This document shows positions 35,591-44,465 of a DNA stretch of 64,000 nucleotides, in pieces (the first letter of the stretch is position 1; every line of letters begins with the position of its first letter). Position numbers and translations under genes: made by a program. Source of the stretch: an uncultured Lachnospiraceae bacterium (GTDB taxonomy: Bacteria; Bacillota; Clostridia; Lachnospirales; Lachnospiraceae); contig CALWIA010000001.1 of the NCBI GenBank assembly GCA_944380605.1, positions 1 through 64,000 on the forward strand, written 5' to 3'. The notes beneath the pieces are model-generated. The model searched no databases, was not told where the DNA came from, and saw only the letters and a program-made list of their open reading frames with translations.

Positions 35591-36085
35591 TTACACATTC
35601 CAGCGCAGCCGGTGCAGGTCCCCCTGCATCTGCATCTGGGAAAAACCGTTCTGCCGCAGGGCTTCATACAGCACAATAGCCACAGAATTGGACAGATTCA
35701 AAGAACGGATTTCTCCCCACATGGGAATCCGCACGCAATCCTCCTGGTGCCGGACCAGAATTTCTTCCGGAATCCCGGCGCTTTCCTTTCCGAACATCAG
35801 GTAGCAGTCCGGCTCATAGGAAACCTCTGTATACACCTTCCGGGCCTTGGTGGTAGCCATGTAGATCCGGGCTCCCGGATTTCGCTCCAGAAAATCCTGA
35901 AAATCGCAGTACACCGTCACATCCAGCTTGTCCCAGTAGTCCAGTCCGGCCCGTTTGAGCATCTTCTCATTGAGTTTGAATCCCAGCGGCTCGATTAAGT
36001 GCAGGCGCGTATGGGTAGCCACGCAGGTCCGGCCGATGTTGCCGGTATTGGCCGGCATCTCCGGCTCCAGAAGCACCACATTCAT
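35591..36085 (-). CDS. trmL: tRNA (cytidine(34)-2'-O)-methyltransferase
   Basis: A 164-aa SPOUT methyltransferase. [20 protein letters not shown] at the N-terminus and [15 protein letters not shown] plus [20 protein letters not shown] form the knotted SAM site. TrmL methylates the wobble base of leucine tRNAs. Length is normal. It overlaps the aminotransferase gene by ATGA. Confidence 0.95.
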   Translation of the reverse strand: MNVVLLEPEMPANTGNIGRTCVATHTRLHLIEPLGFKLNEKMLKRAGLDYWDKLDVTVYCDFQDFLERNPGARIYMATTKARKVYTEVSYEPDCYLMFGKESAGIPEEILVRHQEDCVRIPMWGEIRSLNLSNSVAIVLYEALRQNGFSQMQMQGDLHRLRWNV

Positions 36086-37257
36086 CCCTGTTTCTCCTGA
36101 TCCAGGCGGCCGACAAACCGCGCCATCCGTCCCAGCGCCTCCTTCAGATCCTTCAGGGAATAGGCGTAGGACACCCGCAGGAATCCTTCACCGCAGGCGC
36201 CGAAGGCCGTTCCGGGCACCACCGCCACCTTTTCTTCCCGCAGGAAGCGGTTGGCAAATTCATCGGAGGTAATGCCGAAACGCTTGATGCTGGGGAAGGT
36301 GTAGAACGCGCCCAGAGGCTCAAAGCAGTCCAGCCCCATCTCCTGAAACGCGTTCAGCACAAAACGCCGCCTCTGGTTGTAGGACTCCCGCATGTATTCC
36401 ACGTCCTTGTCGCCGTCCCGCAGCGCCGACACCGCGGCGTACTGGCTGGTGGTGGGCGCGCACATAATGGCGTACTGATGGATTTTCAGCATCTGCTCCA
36501 GAATCATATGGGGAGCCGCCGCGTAGCCCAGCCGCCATCCGGTCATGGCGTAGGACTTGGAAAAACCGTTGATCAGCACCGTGCGGTCCCTCATCTCCGG
36601 AAGGGAGGCGATGGTCACGTGGGTTCCGCTGTAGGTCAGTTCGGAATAGATCTCGTCGGAAATGACAAACAGATCCTTTTCCAACACAATCTCGGCGATG
36701 GCCTGCAGGTCCTCCCGGTCCATGATGGCGCCGGTGGGATTGTTGGGGAAAGGCAGTACCAGGATCTTGGTCCGGTCCGTAATCTTTTCCCGCAGCTTCT
36801 CCGCCGTCAGCTTGAACTGGTCCTTTTCCTCCAGTTCAATAATCACGGGCACGCCGCCGGCCAGTCTGGCGCAGGGCACGTAGGATACGTAGCTGGGCTG
36901 GGGAATCAGCACCTCGTCGCCGGGGTCCAGCATGGCCCGCATGGCGATGTCGATGGCCTCGCTGCCGCCCACCGTCACCATGATTTCCGAGTCCGGATTG
37001 TAGGAGACGTCGAAGCGGCGGTACAGATACCTGCTGATTTCCTGCTTCAGTTCCTTTAAGCCCGCGTTGGACGTGTAAAAGGTACGTCCCTTTTCCAGGG
37101 AATAAATCCCCTCTTCCCGGATGTGCCACGGCGTATCAAAATCCGGTTCGCCCACGCCCAGGGAAATGGCGTCCTTCATCTCGCTGACAATGTCAAAAAA
37201 CTTGCGGATGCCGGAAGGCTCGATCTGCACAATGGTATCTGACAGTGGATTTCTCAT
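36082..37257 (-). CDS. PLP-dependent class I/II aminotransferase
   Basis: A 391-aa fold type I enzyme. Substrate-loop and cofactor motifs: GVGEPDFDTPWHI, PNNPTGAIMDRED, SDEIYSELTYSG and the PLP lysine in NGFSKSYAMTGWRLGY. It resembles the PatA/AspB-like aminotransferases that Firmicutes pair with an Lrp-type regulator; here the Lrp gene is directly upstream (ATGA overlap). Substrate specificity is not certain. It also overlaps trmL downstream. Confidence 0.9.
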   Translation of the reverse strand: MRNPLSDTIVQIEPSGIRKFFDIVSEMKDAISLGVGEPDFDTPWHIREEGIYSLEKGRTFYTSNAGLKELKQEISRYLYRRFDVSYNPDSEIMVTVGGSEAIDIAMRAMLDPGDEVLIPQPSYVSYVPCARLAGGVPVIIELEEKDQFKLTAEKLREKITDRTKILVLPFPNNPTGAIMDREDLQAIAEIVLEKDLFVISDEIYSELTYSGTHVTIASLPEMRDRTVLINGFSKSYAMTGWRLGYAAAPHMILEQMLKIHQYAIMCAPTTSQYAAVSALRDGDKDVEYMRESYNQRRRFVLNAFQEMGLDCFEPLGAFYTFPSIKRFGITSDEFANRFLREEKVAVVPGTAFGACGEGFLRVSYAYSLKDLKEALGRMARFVGRLDQEKQG

Positions 37258-37736
37258 GGAGTAATCAGCATCCTTTCATCGGAGGACTCCTGAACCAGAA
37301 TGGTTCCGTGATCCTTATATTTTTTCAGAACAAAGTGAGTAGCGGTACTGAGCACCGAATCCAGGGGAGACAACTTTTCCGAAACAAACTGAGCCACTTC
37401 CCGCATGGTCCTGCCCTCAATAAATACCGTAAAGTCGAAGGCGCCAGACATCAGGTACACCGCGTTGACCTCGCTGTACTGATAAATCCGCTCGGCGATT
37501 TTGTCAAAGCCCATGCCCCGCTGCGGCGTCACCTTTACTTCGATCAGCGCCGTCACCTTTTCCTCGCTGGTATTGTCCCAGTTGATCAGCGTATGGTAGC
37601 CGCAGATCACGTGCTCCTTTTCCATCTCCGCGATCTCGTTGGCCACCGCCGCTTCGCTCTCGCCCAGCAGAACCGCCAGATCGTGGATGTCAATACGGCT
37701 GTTCTTTTCAATTACCGCCAGAATCTTTTCTCTCAT
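37254..37736 (-). CDS. Lrp/AsnC-family regulator
   Basis: A 160-aa regulator: an N-terminal helix-turn-helix (SRIDIHDLAVLLGESEAAVA) and a C-terminal amino-acid-binding RAM domain (VTALIEVKVTPQRGMGFDKI, YLMSGAFDFTVFIEG). It starts 29 nt inside the upstream gene and overlaps the aminotransferase by ATGA, so this is one translationally coupled operon. It probably senses an amino acid related to the aminotransferase substrate. Confidence 0.9.
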   Translation of the reverse strand: MREKILAVIEKNSRIDIHDLAVLLGESEAAVANEIAEMEKEHVICGYHTLINWDNTSEEKVTALIEVKVTPQRGMGFDKIAERIYQYSEVNAVYLMSGAFDFTVFIEGRTMREVAQFVSEKLSPLDSVLSTATHFVLKKYKDHGTILVQESSDERMLITP

Positions 37737-38313
37737 AATAACCGCCTCCTGTTCTTCTATCGTCGTCGGGCCCTGAGGGCCGTTCCATGAAACTCACGGT
37801 TTCTCCAAAGCGGACTCTCCGCGCCGGCCCGTGTTCCACTCTTCCAATCACCGCCGCCGGAACGCCCAGTTCCGCCAGGGCGTCTTTCAGGCGGCCGCCG
37901 TTGTCCGCCGCCGCGATCACGCATCCACGGCTGTACAGGCGGTAGGGGTTCAGTCCGTACTGCTCGCAGACTTCAATGGTGGTCTGCCGCACCGGAATCT
38001 GGTACAGATCCACCAGAAAACCGGTCCGGTAAGCGCCGGAAAGTTCCCACAAAGCGGCAAAGACGCCGCCTTCGCCGGCCTCTTCCCATTCCGAAGCGCC
38101 GTGAGCGGCAAACCACGCTCCGGAAGGCACGTTTTCCATTTCGCCTTCCCGGATCATCTGCCCCACGTAGGCTCCGGAAAACCGCTGTCCCAGTTCCTGC
38201 CGCCGGGACGCGGCAATCTCCGCGGAGCCGGCCAGACCCGCGTATCCGGCCATCACCAGGTCCTGTCCCGGTTCAAACCGTCCCCGTTTTTCCCGCTGCG
38301 TCCGCCCCATCAT
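37708..38313 (-). CDS. AIR synthase-related protein, C-terminal half only
   Basis: A 201-aa protein matching only the C-terminal AIRS_C half of HypE/AIR-synthase-like proteins (GQDLVMAGYAGLAGSAEIAA, GGVFAALWELSGAYRTGFLV, IPVRQTTIEVCEQYGLNPYR). Full-length relatives are about 330 aa and have an N-terminal ATP-binding half, which is missing here. The usual HDVTEGG motif is also altered. The start is the double ATG at 38313, with GGAGGG upstream. It lies between vanW and lrp in one operon. It may be degenerate or a specialised half-protein. Confidence 0.7.
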   Translation of the reverse strand: MMGRTQREKRGRFEPGQDLVMAGYAGLAGSAEIAASRRQELGQRFSGAYVGQMIREGEMENVPSGAWFAAHGASEWEEAGEGGVFAALWELSGAYRTGFLVDLYQIPVRQTTIEVCEQYGLNPYRLYSRGCVIAAADNGGRLKDALAELGVPAAVIGRVEHGPARRVRFGETVSFMERPSGPDDDRRTGGGYYERKDSGGN

Positions 38314-38327
38314 GGCCGCGCCCTCCG

Positions 38328-39830
38328 TCAGGCCGCAGGGCCTGCCGCCTCCGGCGATCCCCCGGGGCCGGCGGCCTCTGTCGGAGCCGGGGCGCTGACG
38401 CCGGGACCGCCGTCCACGCCGAGCACCGGCGCCGGAACCGTCTCCTGCACCGGCTGGGTCTCCGCGGCCGGCTGCGTCTCTGCCGGAGCTGCCGCCGGCA
38501 GTTCCGGACCTACCCGGTAAATGGCCTTGGACGCGTTGTAGGTATCGGTATGAAGAATGGTTTTCTCCGTCTCCACTCCATCTATATACACGTATTTCCA
38601 AAGCCGGGAACGAACCCCGTTGTGGGGCGACTGCACCCGCACCCTGGCGCCGGGCTGCAGCGACGCGTCCACCTGGGTAATGGGATCCCCGGGATTGGTC
38701 ACGCTCAGCGTCTCCGACACATACTTGATGGTCCGGTTGGCCGGCCGGGTTTCTTTGCCGTAAATGGTAAAGGTCAGCGTCCGGCCGGAGGTGCCGGCCT
38801 CCACATAGACCGGCGTATCGTACGGATTGGTAATTTTAATGTCTTTATAGGTGCCGGCGATGGCCGCGTCGTTGGACGGCGGCACATAGCTGACCGTCAT
38901 CGAGTGGTTCTGCCGCTGGGTGATCTCCATCTCCGCCAGCAGCGCCGCGTTGTACAGCGTGGTGGCAATCTGGCACACGCCGCCGCCGATGCTGTCTACC
39001 AGCTGGCCGTTTTCATAGGCGCCGGCCGCCGCGTAGCCGTTTTCCCGGGTAAAGGGCTGCATGCACTCATAGCCGGAAAGGGTCTCTCCCGGCATCAGCA
39101 CCCTGCCGTTAATCTTGGCGGAACCCACCTGCAGGTTGGTCACTCTGGCCGAGCTGCTGCTGGAAAAGTCCGTGGAAAAGGTCCCCAGCACATCCTGAAT
39201 CGTGGAAAGGGCTTCCGTAGTCCGGGCCGGTTTGGTCTCCGTCACCGCCGCTTCCACCACCACCGGATGTTCCAGCCCCGCGCTGAGGGCCTCGTTCAGC
39301 CGGGCCGTGGTGGCTTCCAGATCCACCGACATGCCGTCCTGAGAAGGCGTCACCGTAAAGCCGCCGTTTTCACGGACAATGGAAGCGTCCACCGCTTCTT
39401 TTATATAGGGGGCGCACTGGGTTTCCACAAAGGAAGCCACGGCGCCGCCGTCTATCTGCAGATCCAGTTTTACATCCACCGGATTCTGCTCCAGTTCTTT
39501 CTGCTTCAGATAGCGGCTGACCACATTGCCGGTTACATATTCTTCCATGGTTTCTTCCACCGCGTCGGTGTTTTCCCAGTGAAAGCCCAGTTCCGCCGCC
39601 GTTGTGGAAACCTGGCTGCCCGCCACTTCCAGCGTCACCGTCTGGCCCGCCATTTTCTCCACATACGCGGCGATCTGTTCGCCGGCTTCTTCCGCCTCCA
39701 GGCCGCCCAGGTTCTGTCCGTCCACGTAGATGCCGTCCGGCACCGCCGCGGCCTGCGCCGCCATTGGAAAAAACAGAGCCAGGCCCAATGCGGCTGCCCC
39801 GGCTCCTGTCCATAACCATTTTCTTTTCAT
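38328..39830 (-). CDS. VanW-family exported protein
   Basis: A 500-aa protein with an N-terminal signal/anchor helix (WLWTGAGAAALGLALFFPMA), two peptidoglycan-binding-4-like segments (about 35-220) and the VanW domain (SIGGGVCQIATTLYNAALLA, RQNHSMTVSYVPPSNDAAIA). The C-terminal 50 residues are Pro/Ala/Glu-rich. VanW proteins are cell-surface proteins of unclear function, common beside wall genes. It follows a 41-codon membrane-peptide gene. Confidence 0.88.
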   Translation of the reverse strand: MKRKWLWTGAGAAALGLALFFPMAAQAAAVPDGIYVDGQNLGGLEAEEAGEQIAAYVEKMAGQTVTLEVAGSQVSTTAAELGFHWENTDAVEETMEEYVTGNVVSRYLKQKELEQNPVDVKLDLQIDGGAVASFVETQCAPYIKEAVDASIVRENGGFTVTPSQDGMSVDLEATTARLNEALSAGLEHPVVVEAAVTETKPARTTEALSTIQDVLGTFSTDFSSSSSARVTNLQVGSAKINGRVLMPGETLSGYECMQPFTRENGYAAAGAYENGQLVDSIGGGVCQIATTLYNAALLAEMEITQRQNHSMTVSYVPPSNDAAIAGTYKDIKITNPYDTPVYVEAGTSGRTLTFTIYGKETRPANRTIKYVSETLSVTNPGDPITQVDASLQPGARVRVQSPHNGVRSRLWKYVYIDGVETEKTILHTDTYNASKAIYRVGPELPAAAPAETQPAAETQPVQETVPAPVLGVDGGPGVSAPAPTEAAGPGGSPEAAGPAA

Positions 39831-39849
39831 GCTCTGTTCCTCGGATTTA

Positions 39850-39975
39850 TCAAAACAAAAGTCCCAGTCCGTTCAGTCCTCCCAGTATCATCGGGGCCAC
39901 CATGGCCAGCGCCAGAAGGATTACAATAATGGAAGACACAATCTTCTTGGTCTTTTTATTGTTCATATTCATCAT
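39850..39975 (-). CDS. Small single-helix membrane protein
   Basis: A 41-aa peptide: basic N-terminus (MMNMNNKKTKK), one hydrophobic helix (IVSSIIVILLALAMVAPMIL) and a short Gly-rich tail. GAGGTGAT lies 6 nt before the ATG. It sits 19 nt upstream of vanW in the same direction, so it is likely co-expressed. I do not know its function; small membrane peptides before VanW genes may be conserved in related genomes. Confidence 0.6.
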   Translation of the reverse strand: MMNMNNKKTKKIVSSIIVILLALAMVAPMILGGLNGLGLLF

Positions 39976-40065
39976 GATCTATCACCTCTTATCATTCAAT
40001 CTGCACAGATACCCATATTCTATGCTATTTTGTCCGTTCACGCAAGCCTTCTTTTGCATTTTCGG

Positions 40066-40719
40066 TCATTCTTTGGCGGCTGGACAGTACGGACGCAGAA
40101 AACACTGCCCGCATTGGGGATTTCTGGCTGTGCAGATGCTCCTGCCCAGCGTAATGATGTGAATGTTCCACAGAATCCAGTGGTCCTCTGGCAGCTCCCG
40201 CATCAGGTCGTATTCGATCTTTTCCGGATCTTCCTGATCCGTCAGCCCCAGCTTCCGGGAAATCCGCTTCACATGGGTGTCCACCACAATGCTGGGCTCC
40301 CCGTAGATATTGCCCCGGATCACATTGGCCGTCTTCCGGCCCACGCCTGCCAGAGACGTCAGGTCTTCCAGGCTGCGGGGCACCTCCCCGCCGAACCGCT
40401 GCAGCAGATCCCGGCAGCAGGAAATCATGTTTTTGGCCTTCATATGGTAAAAACCAATGGAGCGGATGTCCTGTTCCAGTTCTTCCTGGTCCGCTCCGGC
40501 AAAGGCTTCCAGGGAATCGTACTTGCGAAACAGGTGCTCGGTCACCTGATTCACCCTGGCGTCGGTGCACTGGGCGCTCATAATCACCGCCAGCAGCAGC
40601 TGCCACGGCGTTTCGTAATGCAGATAACAGCGGGTATCGGTTCCATATTCCTGATCCAGCGCCGCCAGAATCTGAGCCACCCGCTCCCGGCGCCGGGCCT
40701 TTGTCTCTTTGTTCGCCAT
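40066..40719 (-). CDS. nth: Endonuclease III
   Basis: A 217-aa DNA glycosylase/AP lyase for oxidised pyrimidines. The helix-hairpin-helix with catalytic residues reads SLAGVGRKTANVIRG, then VVDTHVKRISRKLGL (catalytic Lys in the HhH, Asp in VDTH). The C-terminal 4Fe-4S cluster has the C-X6-C-X2-C-X5-C spacing (CTARNPQCGQCFLRPYC). GAAAGGAAAG precedes the ATG at 40719. It follows a radical SAM gene by 13 nt. Confidence 0.95.
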   Translation of the reverse strand: MANKETKARRRERVAQILAALDQEYGTDTRCYLHYETPWQLLLAVIMSAQCTDARVNQVTEHLFRKYDSLEAFAGADQEELEQDIRSIGFYHMKAKNMISCCRDLLQRFGGEVPRSLEDLTSLAGVGRKTANVIRGNIYGEPSIVVDTHVKRISRKLGLTDQEDPEKIEYDLMRELPEDHWILWNIHIITLGRSICTARNPQCGQCFLRPYCPAAKE

Positions 40720-40732
40720 GATCTTTCCTTTC

Positions 40733-42448
40733 TCAGTCAGAAGCCGGCACCCGGACCAGACGCGCGCTGCGGCGCAGCGGGTCCCGATGCAGATAATCAA
40801 ACAGCAGCAGGCTTCCATCACTTTGTACTTCTGTATGCACCATCCGGCTCATCTGGCGGGCGTCATAGGCCTCATACCCCTCCAGCCAGACCCGGCGTTT
40901 TTCTTCCTGTTCAAAAAACGTCCGGATCCGTTCTTTCCACGGGCCCGGATCCGGCGCGAAAGCCGGACGGCTTTTGGCGTTTTCCCGCAGGTAAAAATCG
41001 CAGACCAGCCGTTCCCGGAACGCTTCCGCCTGCTCCGGCAGCCGTTCCCGCAGAAATGCCAGCAGAATCTCATACCTGGCCGGACGGCTGTGGCTGATCT
41101 CTGCCAGTCCGTTCCTTTCATAGTATGCCGCCAGTTCCTCAAACATGGCAAAAGGCGACTCCCACTGTTTTTCCATGGCCGCCAGGGTCAGGGAAAACTG
41201 GCCGCTGTTGCCGTAGACTTCCAGCATCTCTTCCACGGCTTTCAGCCGCAGCAGGTCCGCGTAGGAAAGCCAGCGGGTGGAAAGCACCTCGTAGGGCGGC
41301 TCTTCCCGGTACACCAGCCCGTAATCCGCCGCCTCTTCTGCCATGGGCGAGCCCCACAGCACCTTTAAAAACCCCAGCTGCAGCTGGTCCGGCCCCATCC
41401 GGTACACCCGGTCAAAGGAACGGATAAAACTGCCCATGTCCTCCAGCGGCAGCCCGGCAATCAGATCCAGATGCTGATGGGTGTTGCCGAATCCCTGAAT
41501 GGTCCGCACCGTCTGCTCCACCCGGTCCAGATCCATGGTCCGCCGGATCTGGCGGATCACCGCCGGGTTGGCGGACTGCACACCGATTTCCAGCTGAATC
41601 AGCCCCGGACGCATCTGGCGGATCACATCCAGTTCTTCCTCGTCCAGCAGATCCGCGGAAATTTCAAAATGAAAATTTGTCACTCCGTTGTCGTGTTCCA
41701 GCAGGTATTTCCAGATGGCCAGGGCATGGGCCTTCCGGCAGTTGAACGTCCGGTCCACAAATTTTACCTGAGGCACCCGGTTTTTCAGAAAAAACGACAG
41801 TTCCTCCCGCACCTTGTCCAGGCTGCGGAAACGGACGCTTTTGTCTATGGAAGACAGGCAGTAGCTGCAGGAAAACGGGCAGCCCCGGCTGCTTTCATAA
41901 TAGAGAATCCGGTTTTCCATTCCCTGCAGGTCCTTATATGGGAACGGAAGAGCGTCCAGGTCCGGCAGCGGCCGGGGCGGCGTCTGTGTCAAAGACCCAT
42001 CGGCTCTGCGGAATACCAGCCCCCGGATGTGGTCCGGCTCCCGTCCGACGCCGGCTTCGTAGTACGCCGCCAGCTGAGCAAAGGTCTCTTCGCCTTCGCC
42101 GATCAGCACTCCCGTAACCATCGGCAGCTGGTCAAGCACCTGCCGCGCCCGGCCGGACACCTCCGGGCCGCCCAGCCAGATGGGAATTTCCGGAAGCACT
42201 CGGGCCAGATCCCGTACCAGCGTTTCCACCATGCGGATATTCCAGATATAGCAGGAAAACGCCAGCACATCCGGCTTTCTCCTGTAAAGATCGGCCAGGA
42301 TCCGCTCCGGCATCTGGTTGATGGTATATTCCGCCAGTTCGATCCGGCATACGTCCGGCTGCTGTTCCGCATAGGCCTTCAGGCTGTAAACCCCCAGATT
42401 GGAGTGGATATACTTGGCGTTGACCGCGGCCAGCAGCAGGGTTTTCAT
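40733..42448 (-). CDS. B12-binding radical SAM protein with DUF4080
   Basis: A 571-aa protein. The N-terminal cobalamin-binding-like domain (LLLAAVNAKYIHSNLGVYSL, IWLGGPEVSG) is followed by the radical SAM barrel with the cluster motif RGCPFSCSYCLSS, then a C-terminal DUF4080 part. Such proteins are common in anaerobes, and the reaction is generally unknown. It overlaps the Sua5 gene by ATGA and is probably co-transcribed with nth. Confidence 0.88.
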   Translation of the reverse strand: MKTLLLAAVNAKYIHSNLGVYSLKAYAEQQPDVCRIELAEYTINQMPERILADLYRRKPDVLAFSCYIWNIRMVETLVRDLARVLPEIPIWLGGPEVSGRARQVLDQLPMVTGVLIGEGEETFAQLAAYYEAGVGREPDHIRGLVFRRADGSLTQTPPRPLPDLDALPFPYKDLQGMENRILYYESSRGCPFSCSYCLSSIDKSVRFRSLDKVREELSFFLKNRVPQVKFVDRTFNCRKAHALAIWKYLLEHDNGVTNFHFEISADLLDEEELDVIRQMRPGLIQLEIGVQSANPAVIRQIRRTMDLDRVEQTVRTIQGFGNTHQHLDLIAGLPLEDMGSFIRSFDRVYRMGPDQLQLGFLKVLWGSPMAEEAADYGLVYREEPPYEVLSTRWLSYADLLRLKAVEEMLEVYGNSGQFSLTLAAMEKQWESPFAMFEELAAYYERNGLAEISHSRPARYEILLAFLRERLPEQAEAFRERLVCDFYLRENAKSRPAFAPDPGPWKERIRTFFEQEEKRRVWLEGYEAYDARQMSRMVHTEVQSDGSLLLFDYLHRDPLRRSARLVRVPASD

Positions 42449-43560
42449 TGCCCGTCCTTCCCGATCTCTTCCGGGCTGACGATATGATACCCTGCCGCCT
42501 TGGTCAGACGGTTCATAATGGCCTGTCCCAGATGATCCTTTGAAAAACTTTCCGAATAAATAATGTCCGCGCCCAGGTCGTCAAACTCCCGCAGCGCCGC
42601 GAACAGGTTTCTGGCAATGGAGTCCGCGCTAGAGCGCCGGCCCAGGCTGCGCACCATCCGGCTGCCGTCTCCCTGCTCATACCGGTTTCGGGTCTCGTCC
42701 GTACAGAGGATCCCCACCCGTTTCCCCAGGCGGCTCTGTTCATCCGCCAGCCGGTTAATGGCCGCTATCACCGCTTCCGACACCGCTTCCCGGGATTCCG
42801 TATGCGCCGCCTCTTCCACCAGAATCAGTTCTGCCGATGGAGCGTAGTGACGGTATTTCATCCCCGGAGCCTTGGGCTTTACATCGGCCCGCATCGGGCC
42901 GGTAATAGCCGGATCTACCGCCACCGGGCCCGCCGTCGCTTCCAGCATCTCCATAGTCACCGCGCCGGGCCGCAGCAGCACCGGCTGCGGACCGGACACA
43001 TCCACAATGGTGGACTCCACGCCGATTCCCACCGGGCCTCCGTCCAGAATCATCTCAATCCGCCCGGTCATGTCCTGCGCCACGTGCTCCGCCGTAGTAG
43101 GACTGGGCCGTCCGGAGGTGTTGGCGCTAGGCGCCGCTATGGGAATGCCGGCGGTACGGATCAGCCGCCGCGCCGCCTCGTCCGAAGGCATGCGCACCGC
43201 CACCGTATCCAGTCCTCCGGTGGTACTGTAAGGCACCGCCGGACTTTTTTTGAAAATCATGGTCAGCGGCCCAGGCCAGAACGCCTTCATCAGCCGCCGC
43301 GCCATATCCGGAATCTCCGCCGTCAGAGGCGCCAGCCCTTCCTCATCCGCGATATGGGCAATCAGCGGGTTGTCCGAGGGACGCCCCTTCGCTGCGTAAA
43401 TCCTGCGGGCCGCCTCTTCGTCCAGCGCGTTGGCTCCCAGGCCGTACACCGTTTCCGTGGGAAACGCCACCAGGCCGCCGCCCCGCAGAATCCGCGCCGC
43501 TTCTTCAAAAACCGCCGGGTCCGGATGTTCCCTGTCTATTTTTACCACTTTTGTGTTCAT
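42445..43560 (-). CDS. Threonylcarbamoyl-AMP synthase (Sua5 type)
   Basis: A 371-aa enzyme that makes threonylcarbamoyl-AMP for the t6A37 tRNA modification. The YrdC domain spans about 10-205 (FPTETVYGLGANALDEEAAR, KGRPSDNPLIAHI, AAPSANTSGRPSPT, GVESTIVDV). A C-terminal Sua5 domain follows (about 240-365), distinguishing it from short TsaC. It is the first gene of the minus-strand run with the radical SAM and nth genes. It diverges from cwlD. Confidence 0.94.
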   Translation of the reverse strand: MNTKVVKIDREHPDPAVFEEAARILRGGGLVAFPTETVYGLGANALDEEAARRIYAAKGRPSDNPLIAHIADEEGLAPLTAEIPDMARRLMKAFWPGPLTMIFKKSPAVPYSTTGGLDTVAVRMPSDEAARRLIRTAGIPIAAPSANTSGRPSPTTAEHVAQDMTGRIEMILDGGPVGIGVESTIVDVSGPQPVLLRPGAVTMEMLEATAGPVAVDPAITGPMRADVKPKAPGMKYRHYAPSAELILVEEAAHTESREAVSEAVIAAINRLADEQSRLGKRVGILCTDETRNRYEQGDGSRMVRSLGRRSSADSIARNLFAALREFDDLGADIIYSESFSKDHLGQAIMNRLTKAAGYHIVSPEEIGKDGQ

Positions 43561-43616
43561 CGTTTCTCATCCTCTTCTAAATTCTGCCTTTTATCATATC
43601 ACAAAGGGGAAAGAGA

Positions 43617-44465
43617 ATGCAACGGCCGCCGGCGGTTCTTTTTCCCGGTTTTTTCTATATAATTAGTAAAAACGACCCACAGGCACCGATTATGGAATGC
43701 AAAGACAGACCTCCCCGTTCTTTTCTGCCCGGCGCCCAGACCTGCATGGCCGTCCTGCTATTGCTTCTGGTGTACAGCATCTCCCGGCAGGCAGCGGTTC
43801 TGACCTCCGCGGCCTCTGCCCGCGCCGGCAGGCGGCCTCTGGTGGTCATCGACAGCGGACACGGCGGCAAAGATCCCGGCAAAGTCAGCGTAGACGGGAC
43901 CCTGGAAAAAGATATCAACCTGCAGATCGCGCTGCGGCTGAAGACGTATCTGGACGCCTCCGGCGTCTCTGTCCTGCTGACGCGGGACGAGGACGAAGGG
44001 CTCTATTCCCAGCAGGACAGCAACAAAAAAATGGCTGACATGCGCGCGCGCTGTCAGCTCATCAACGACGCCCATCCGGATCTGGTCGTCAGCATTCATC
44101 AGAACAGCTACCCCAGGGAATCCGTATGCGGCAGTCAGGTTTTCTATTATCAGACTTCGAAAGAAGGGAAAAAACTGGCGGAAATCCTGCAGAAGCGCCT
44201 CTCCACCCTCCGTCCGGACATACCGGCGCGCCAGGCCAAATCCAACAGCAGCTATTATCTGCTGCTTCACGCGGATCCACCTGCCGTCATCGCGGAATGC
44301 GGCTTCTTAAGCAACTGGACTGAGGCGGCGCTCCTGGCTTCGGAAGAATACCAGGACCAGCTGGCCTGGGCTCTGCATATGGGCATTCTGGAATACTTAA
44401 ATACCAGGACCCCCTTAAACGCCCGGGCAGCTACCGCGGGTCAGGGCCGCTGCAGCACGTTGTAG
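43617..44465 (+). CDS. cwlD: N-acetylmuramoyl-L-alanine amidase, CwlD-like
   Basis: A 282-aa Amidase_3 protein with an N-terminal membrane anchor (CMAVLLLLLVYS). Zinc and catalytic motifs: VVIDSGHGGKDPG, Glu in TLEKDINLQIAL, VVSIHQNSYP and AVIAECGFLSN. CwlD takes part in muramic-delta-lactam formation in the spore cortex, so the organism may sporulate. AAGGGGA precedes the ATG at 43617, but a TATAAT at 43658-43663 suggests the start may be the ATG at 43692. The 3' end overlaps the opposing gene by 25 bp. Confidence 0.85.
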   Translation: MQRPPAVLFPGFFYIISKNDPQAPIMECKDRPPRSFLPGAQTCMAVLLLLLVYSISRQAAVLTSAASARAGRRPLVVIDSGHGGKDPGKVSVDGTLEKDINLQIALRLKTYLDASGVSVLLTRDEDEGLYSQQDSNKKMADMRARCQLINDAHPDLVVSIHQNSYPRESVCGSQVFYYQTSKEGKKLAEILQKRLSTLRPDIPARQAKSNSSYYLLLHADPPAVIAECGFLSNWTEAALLASEEYQDQLAWALHMGILEYLNTRTPLNARAATAGQGRCSTL

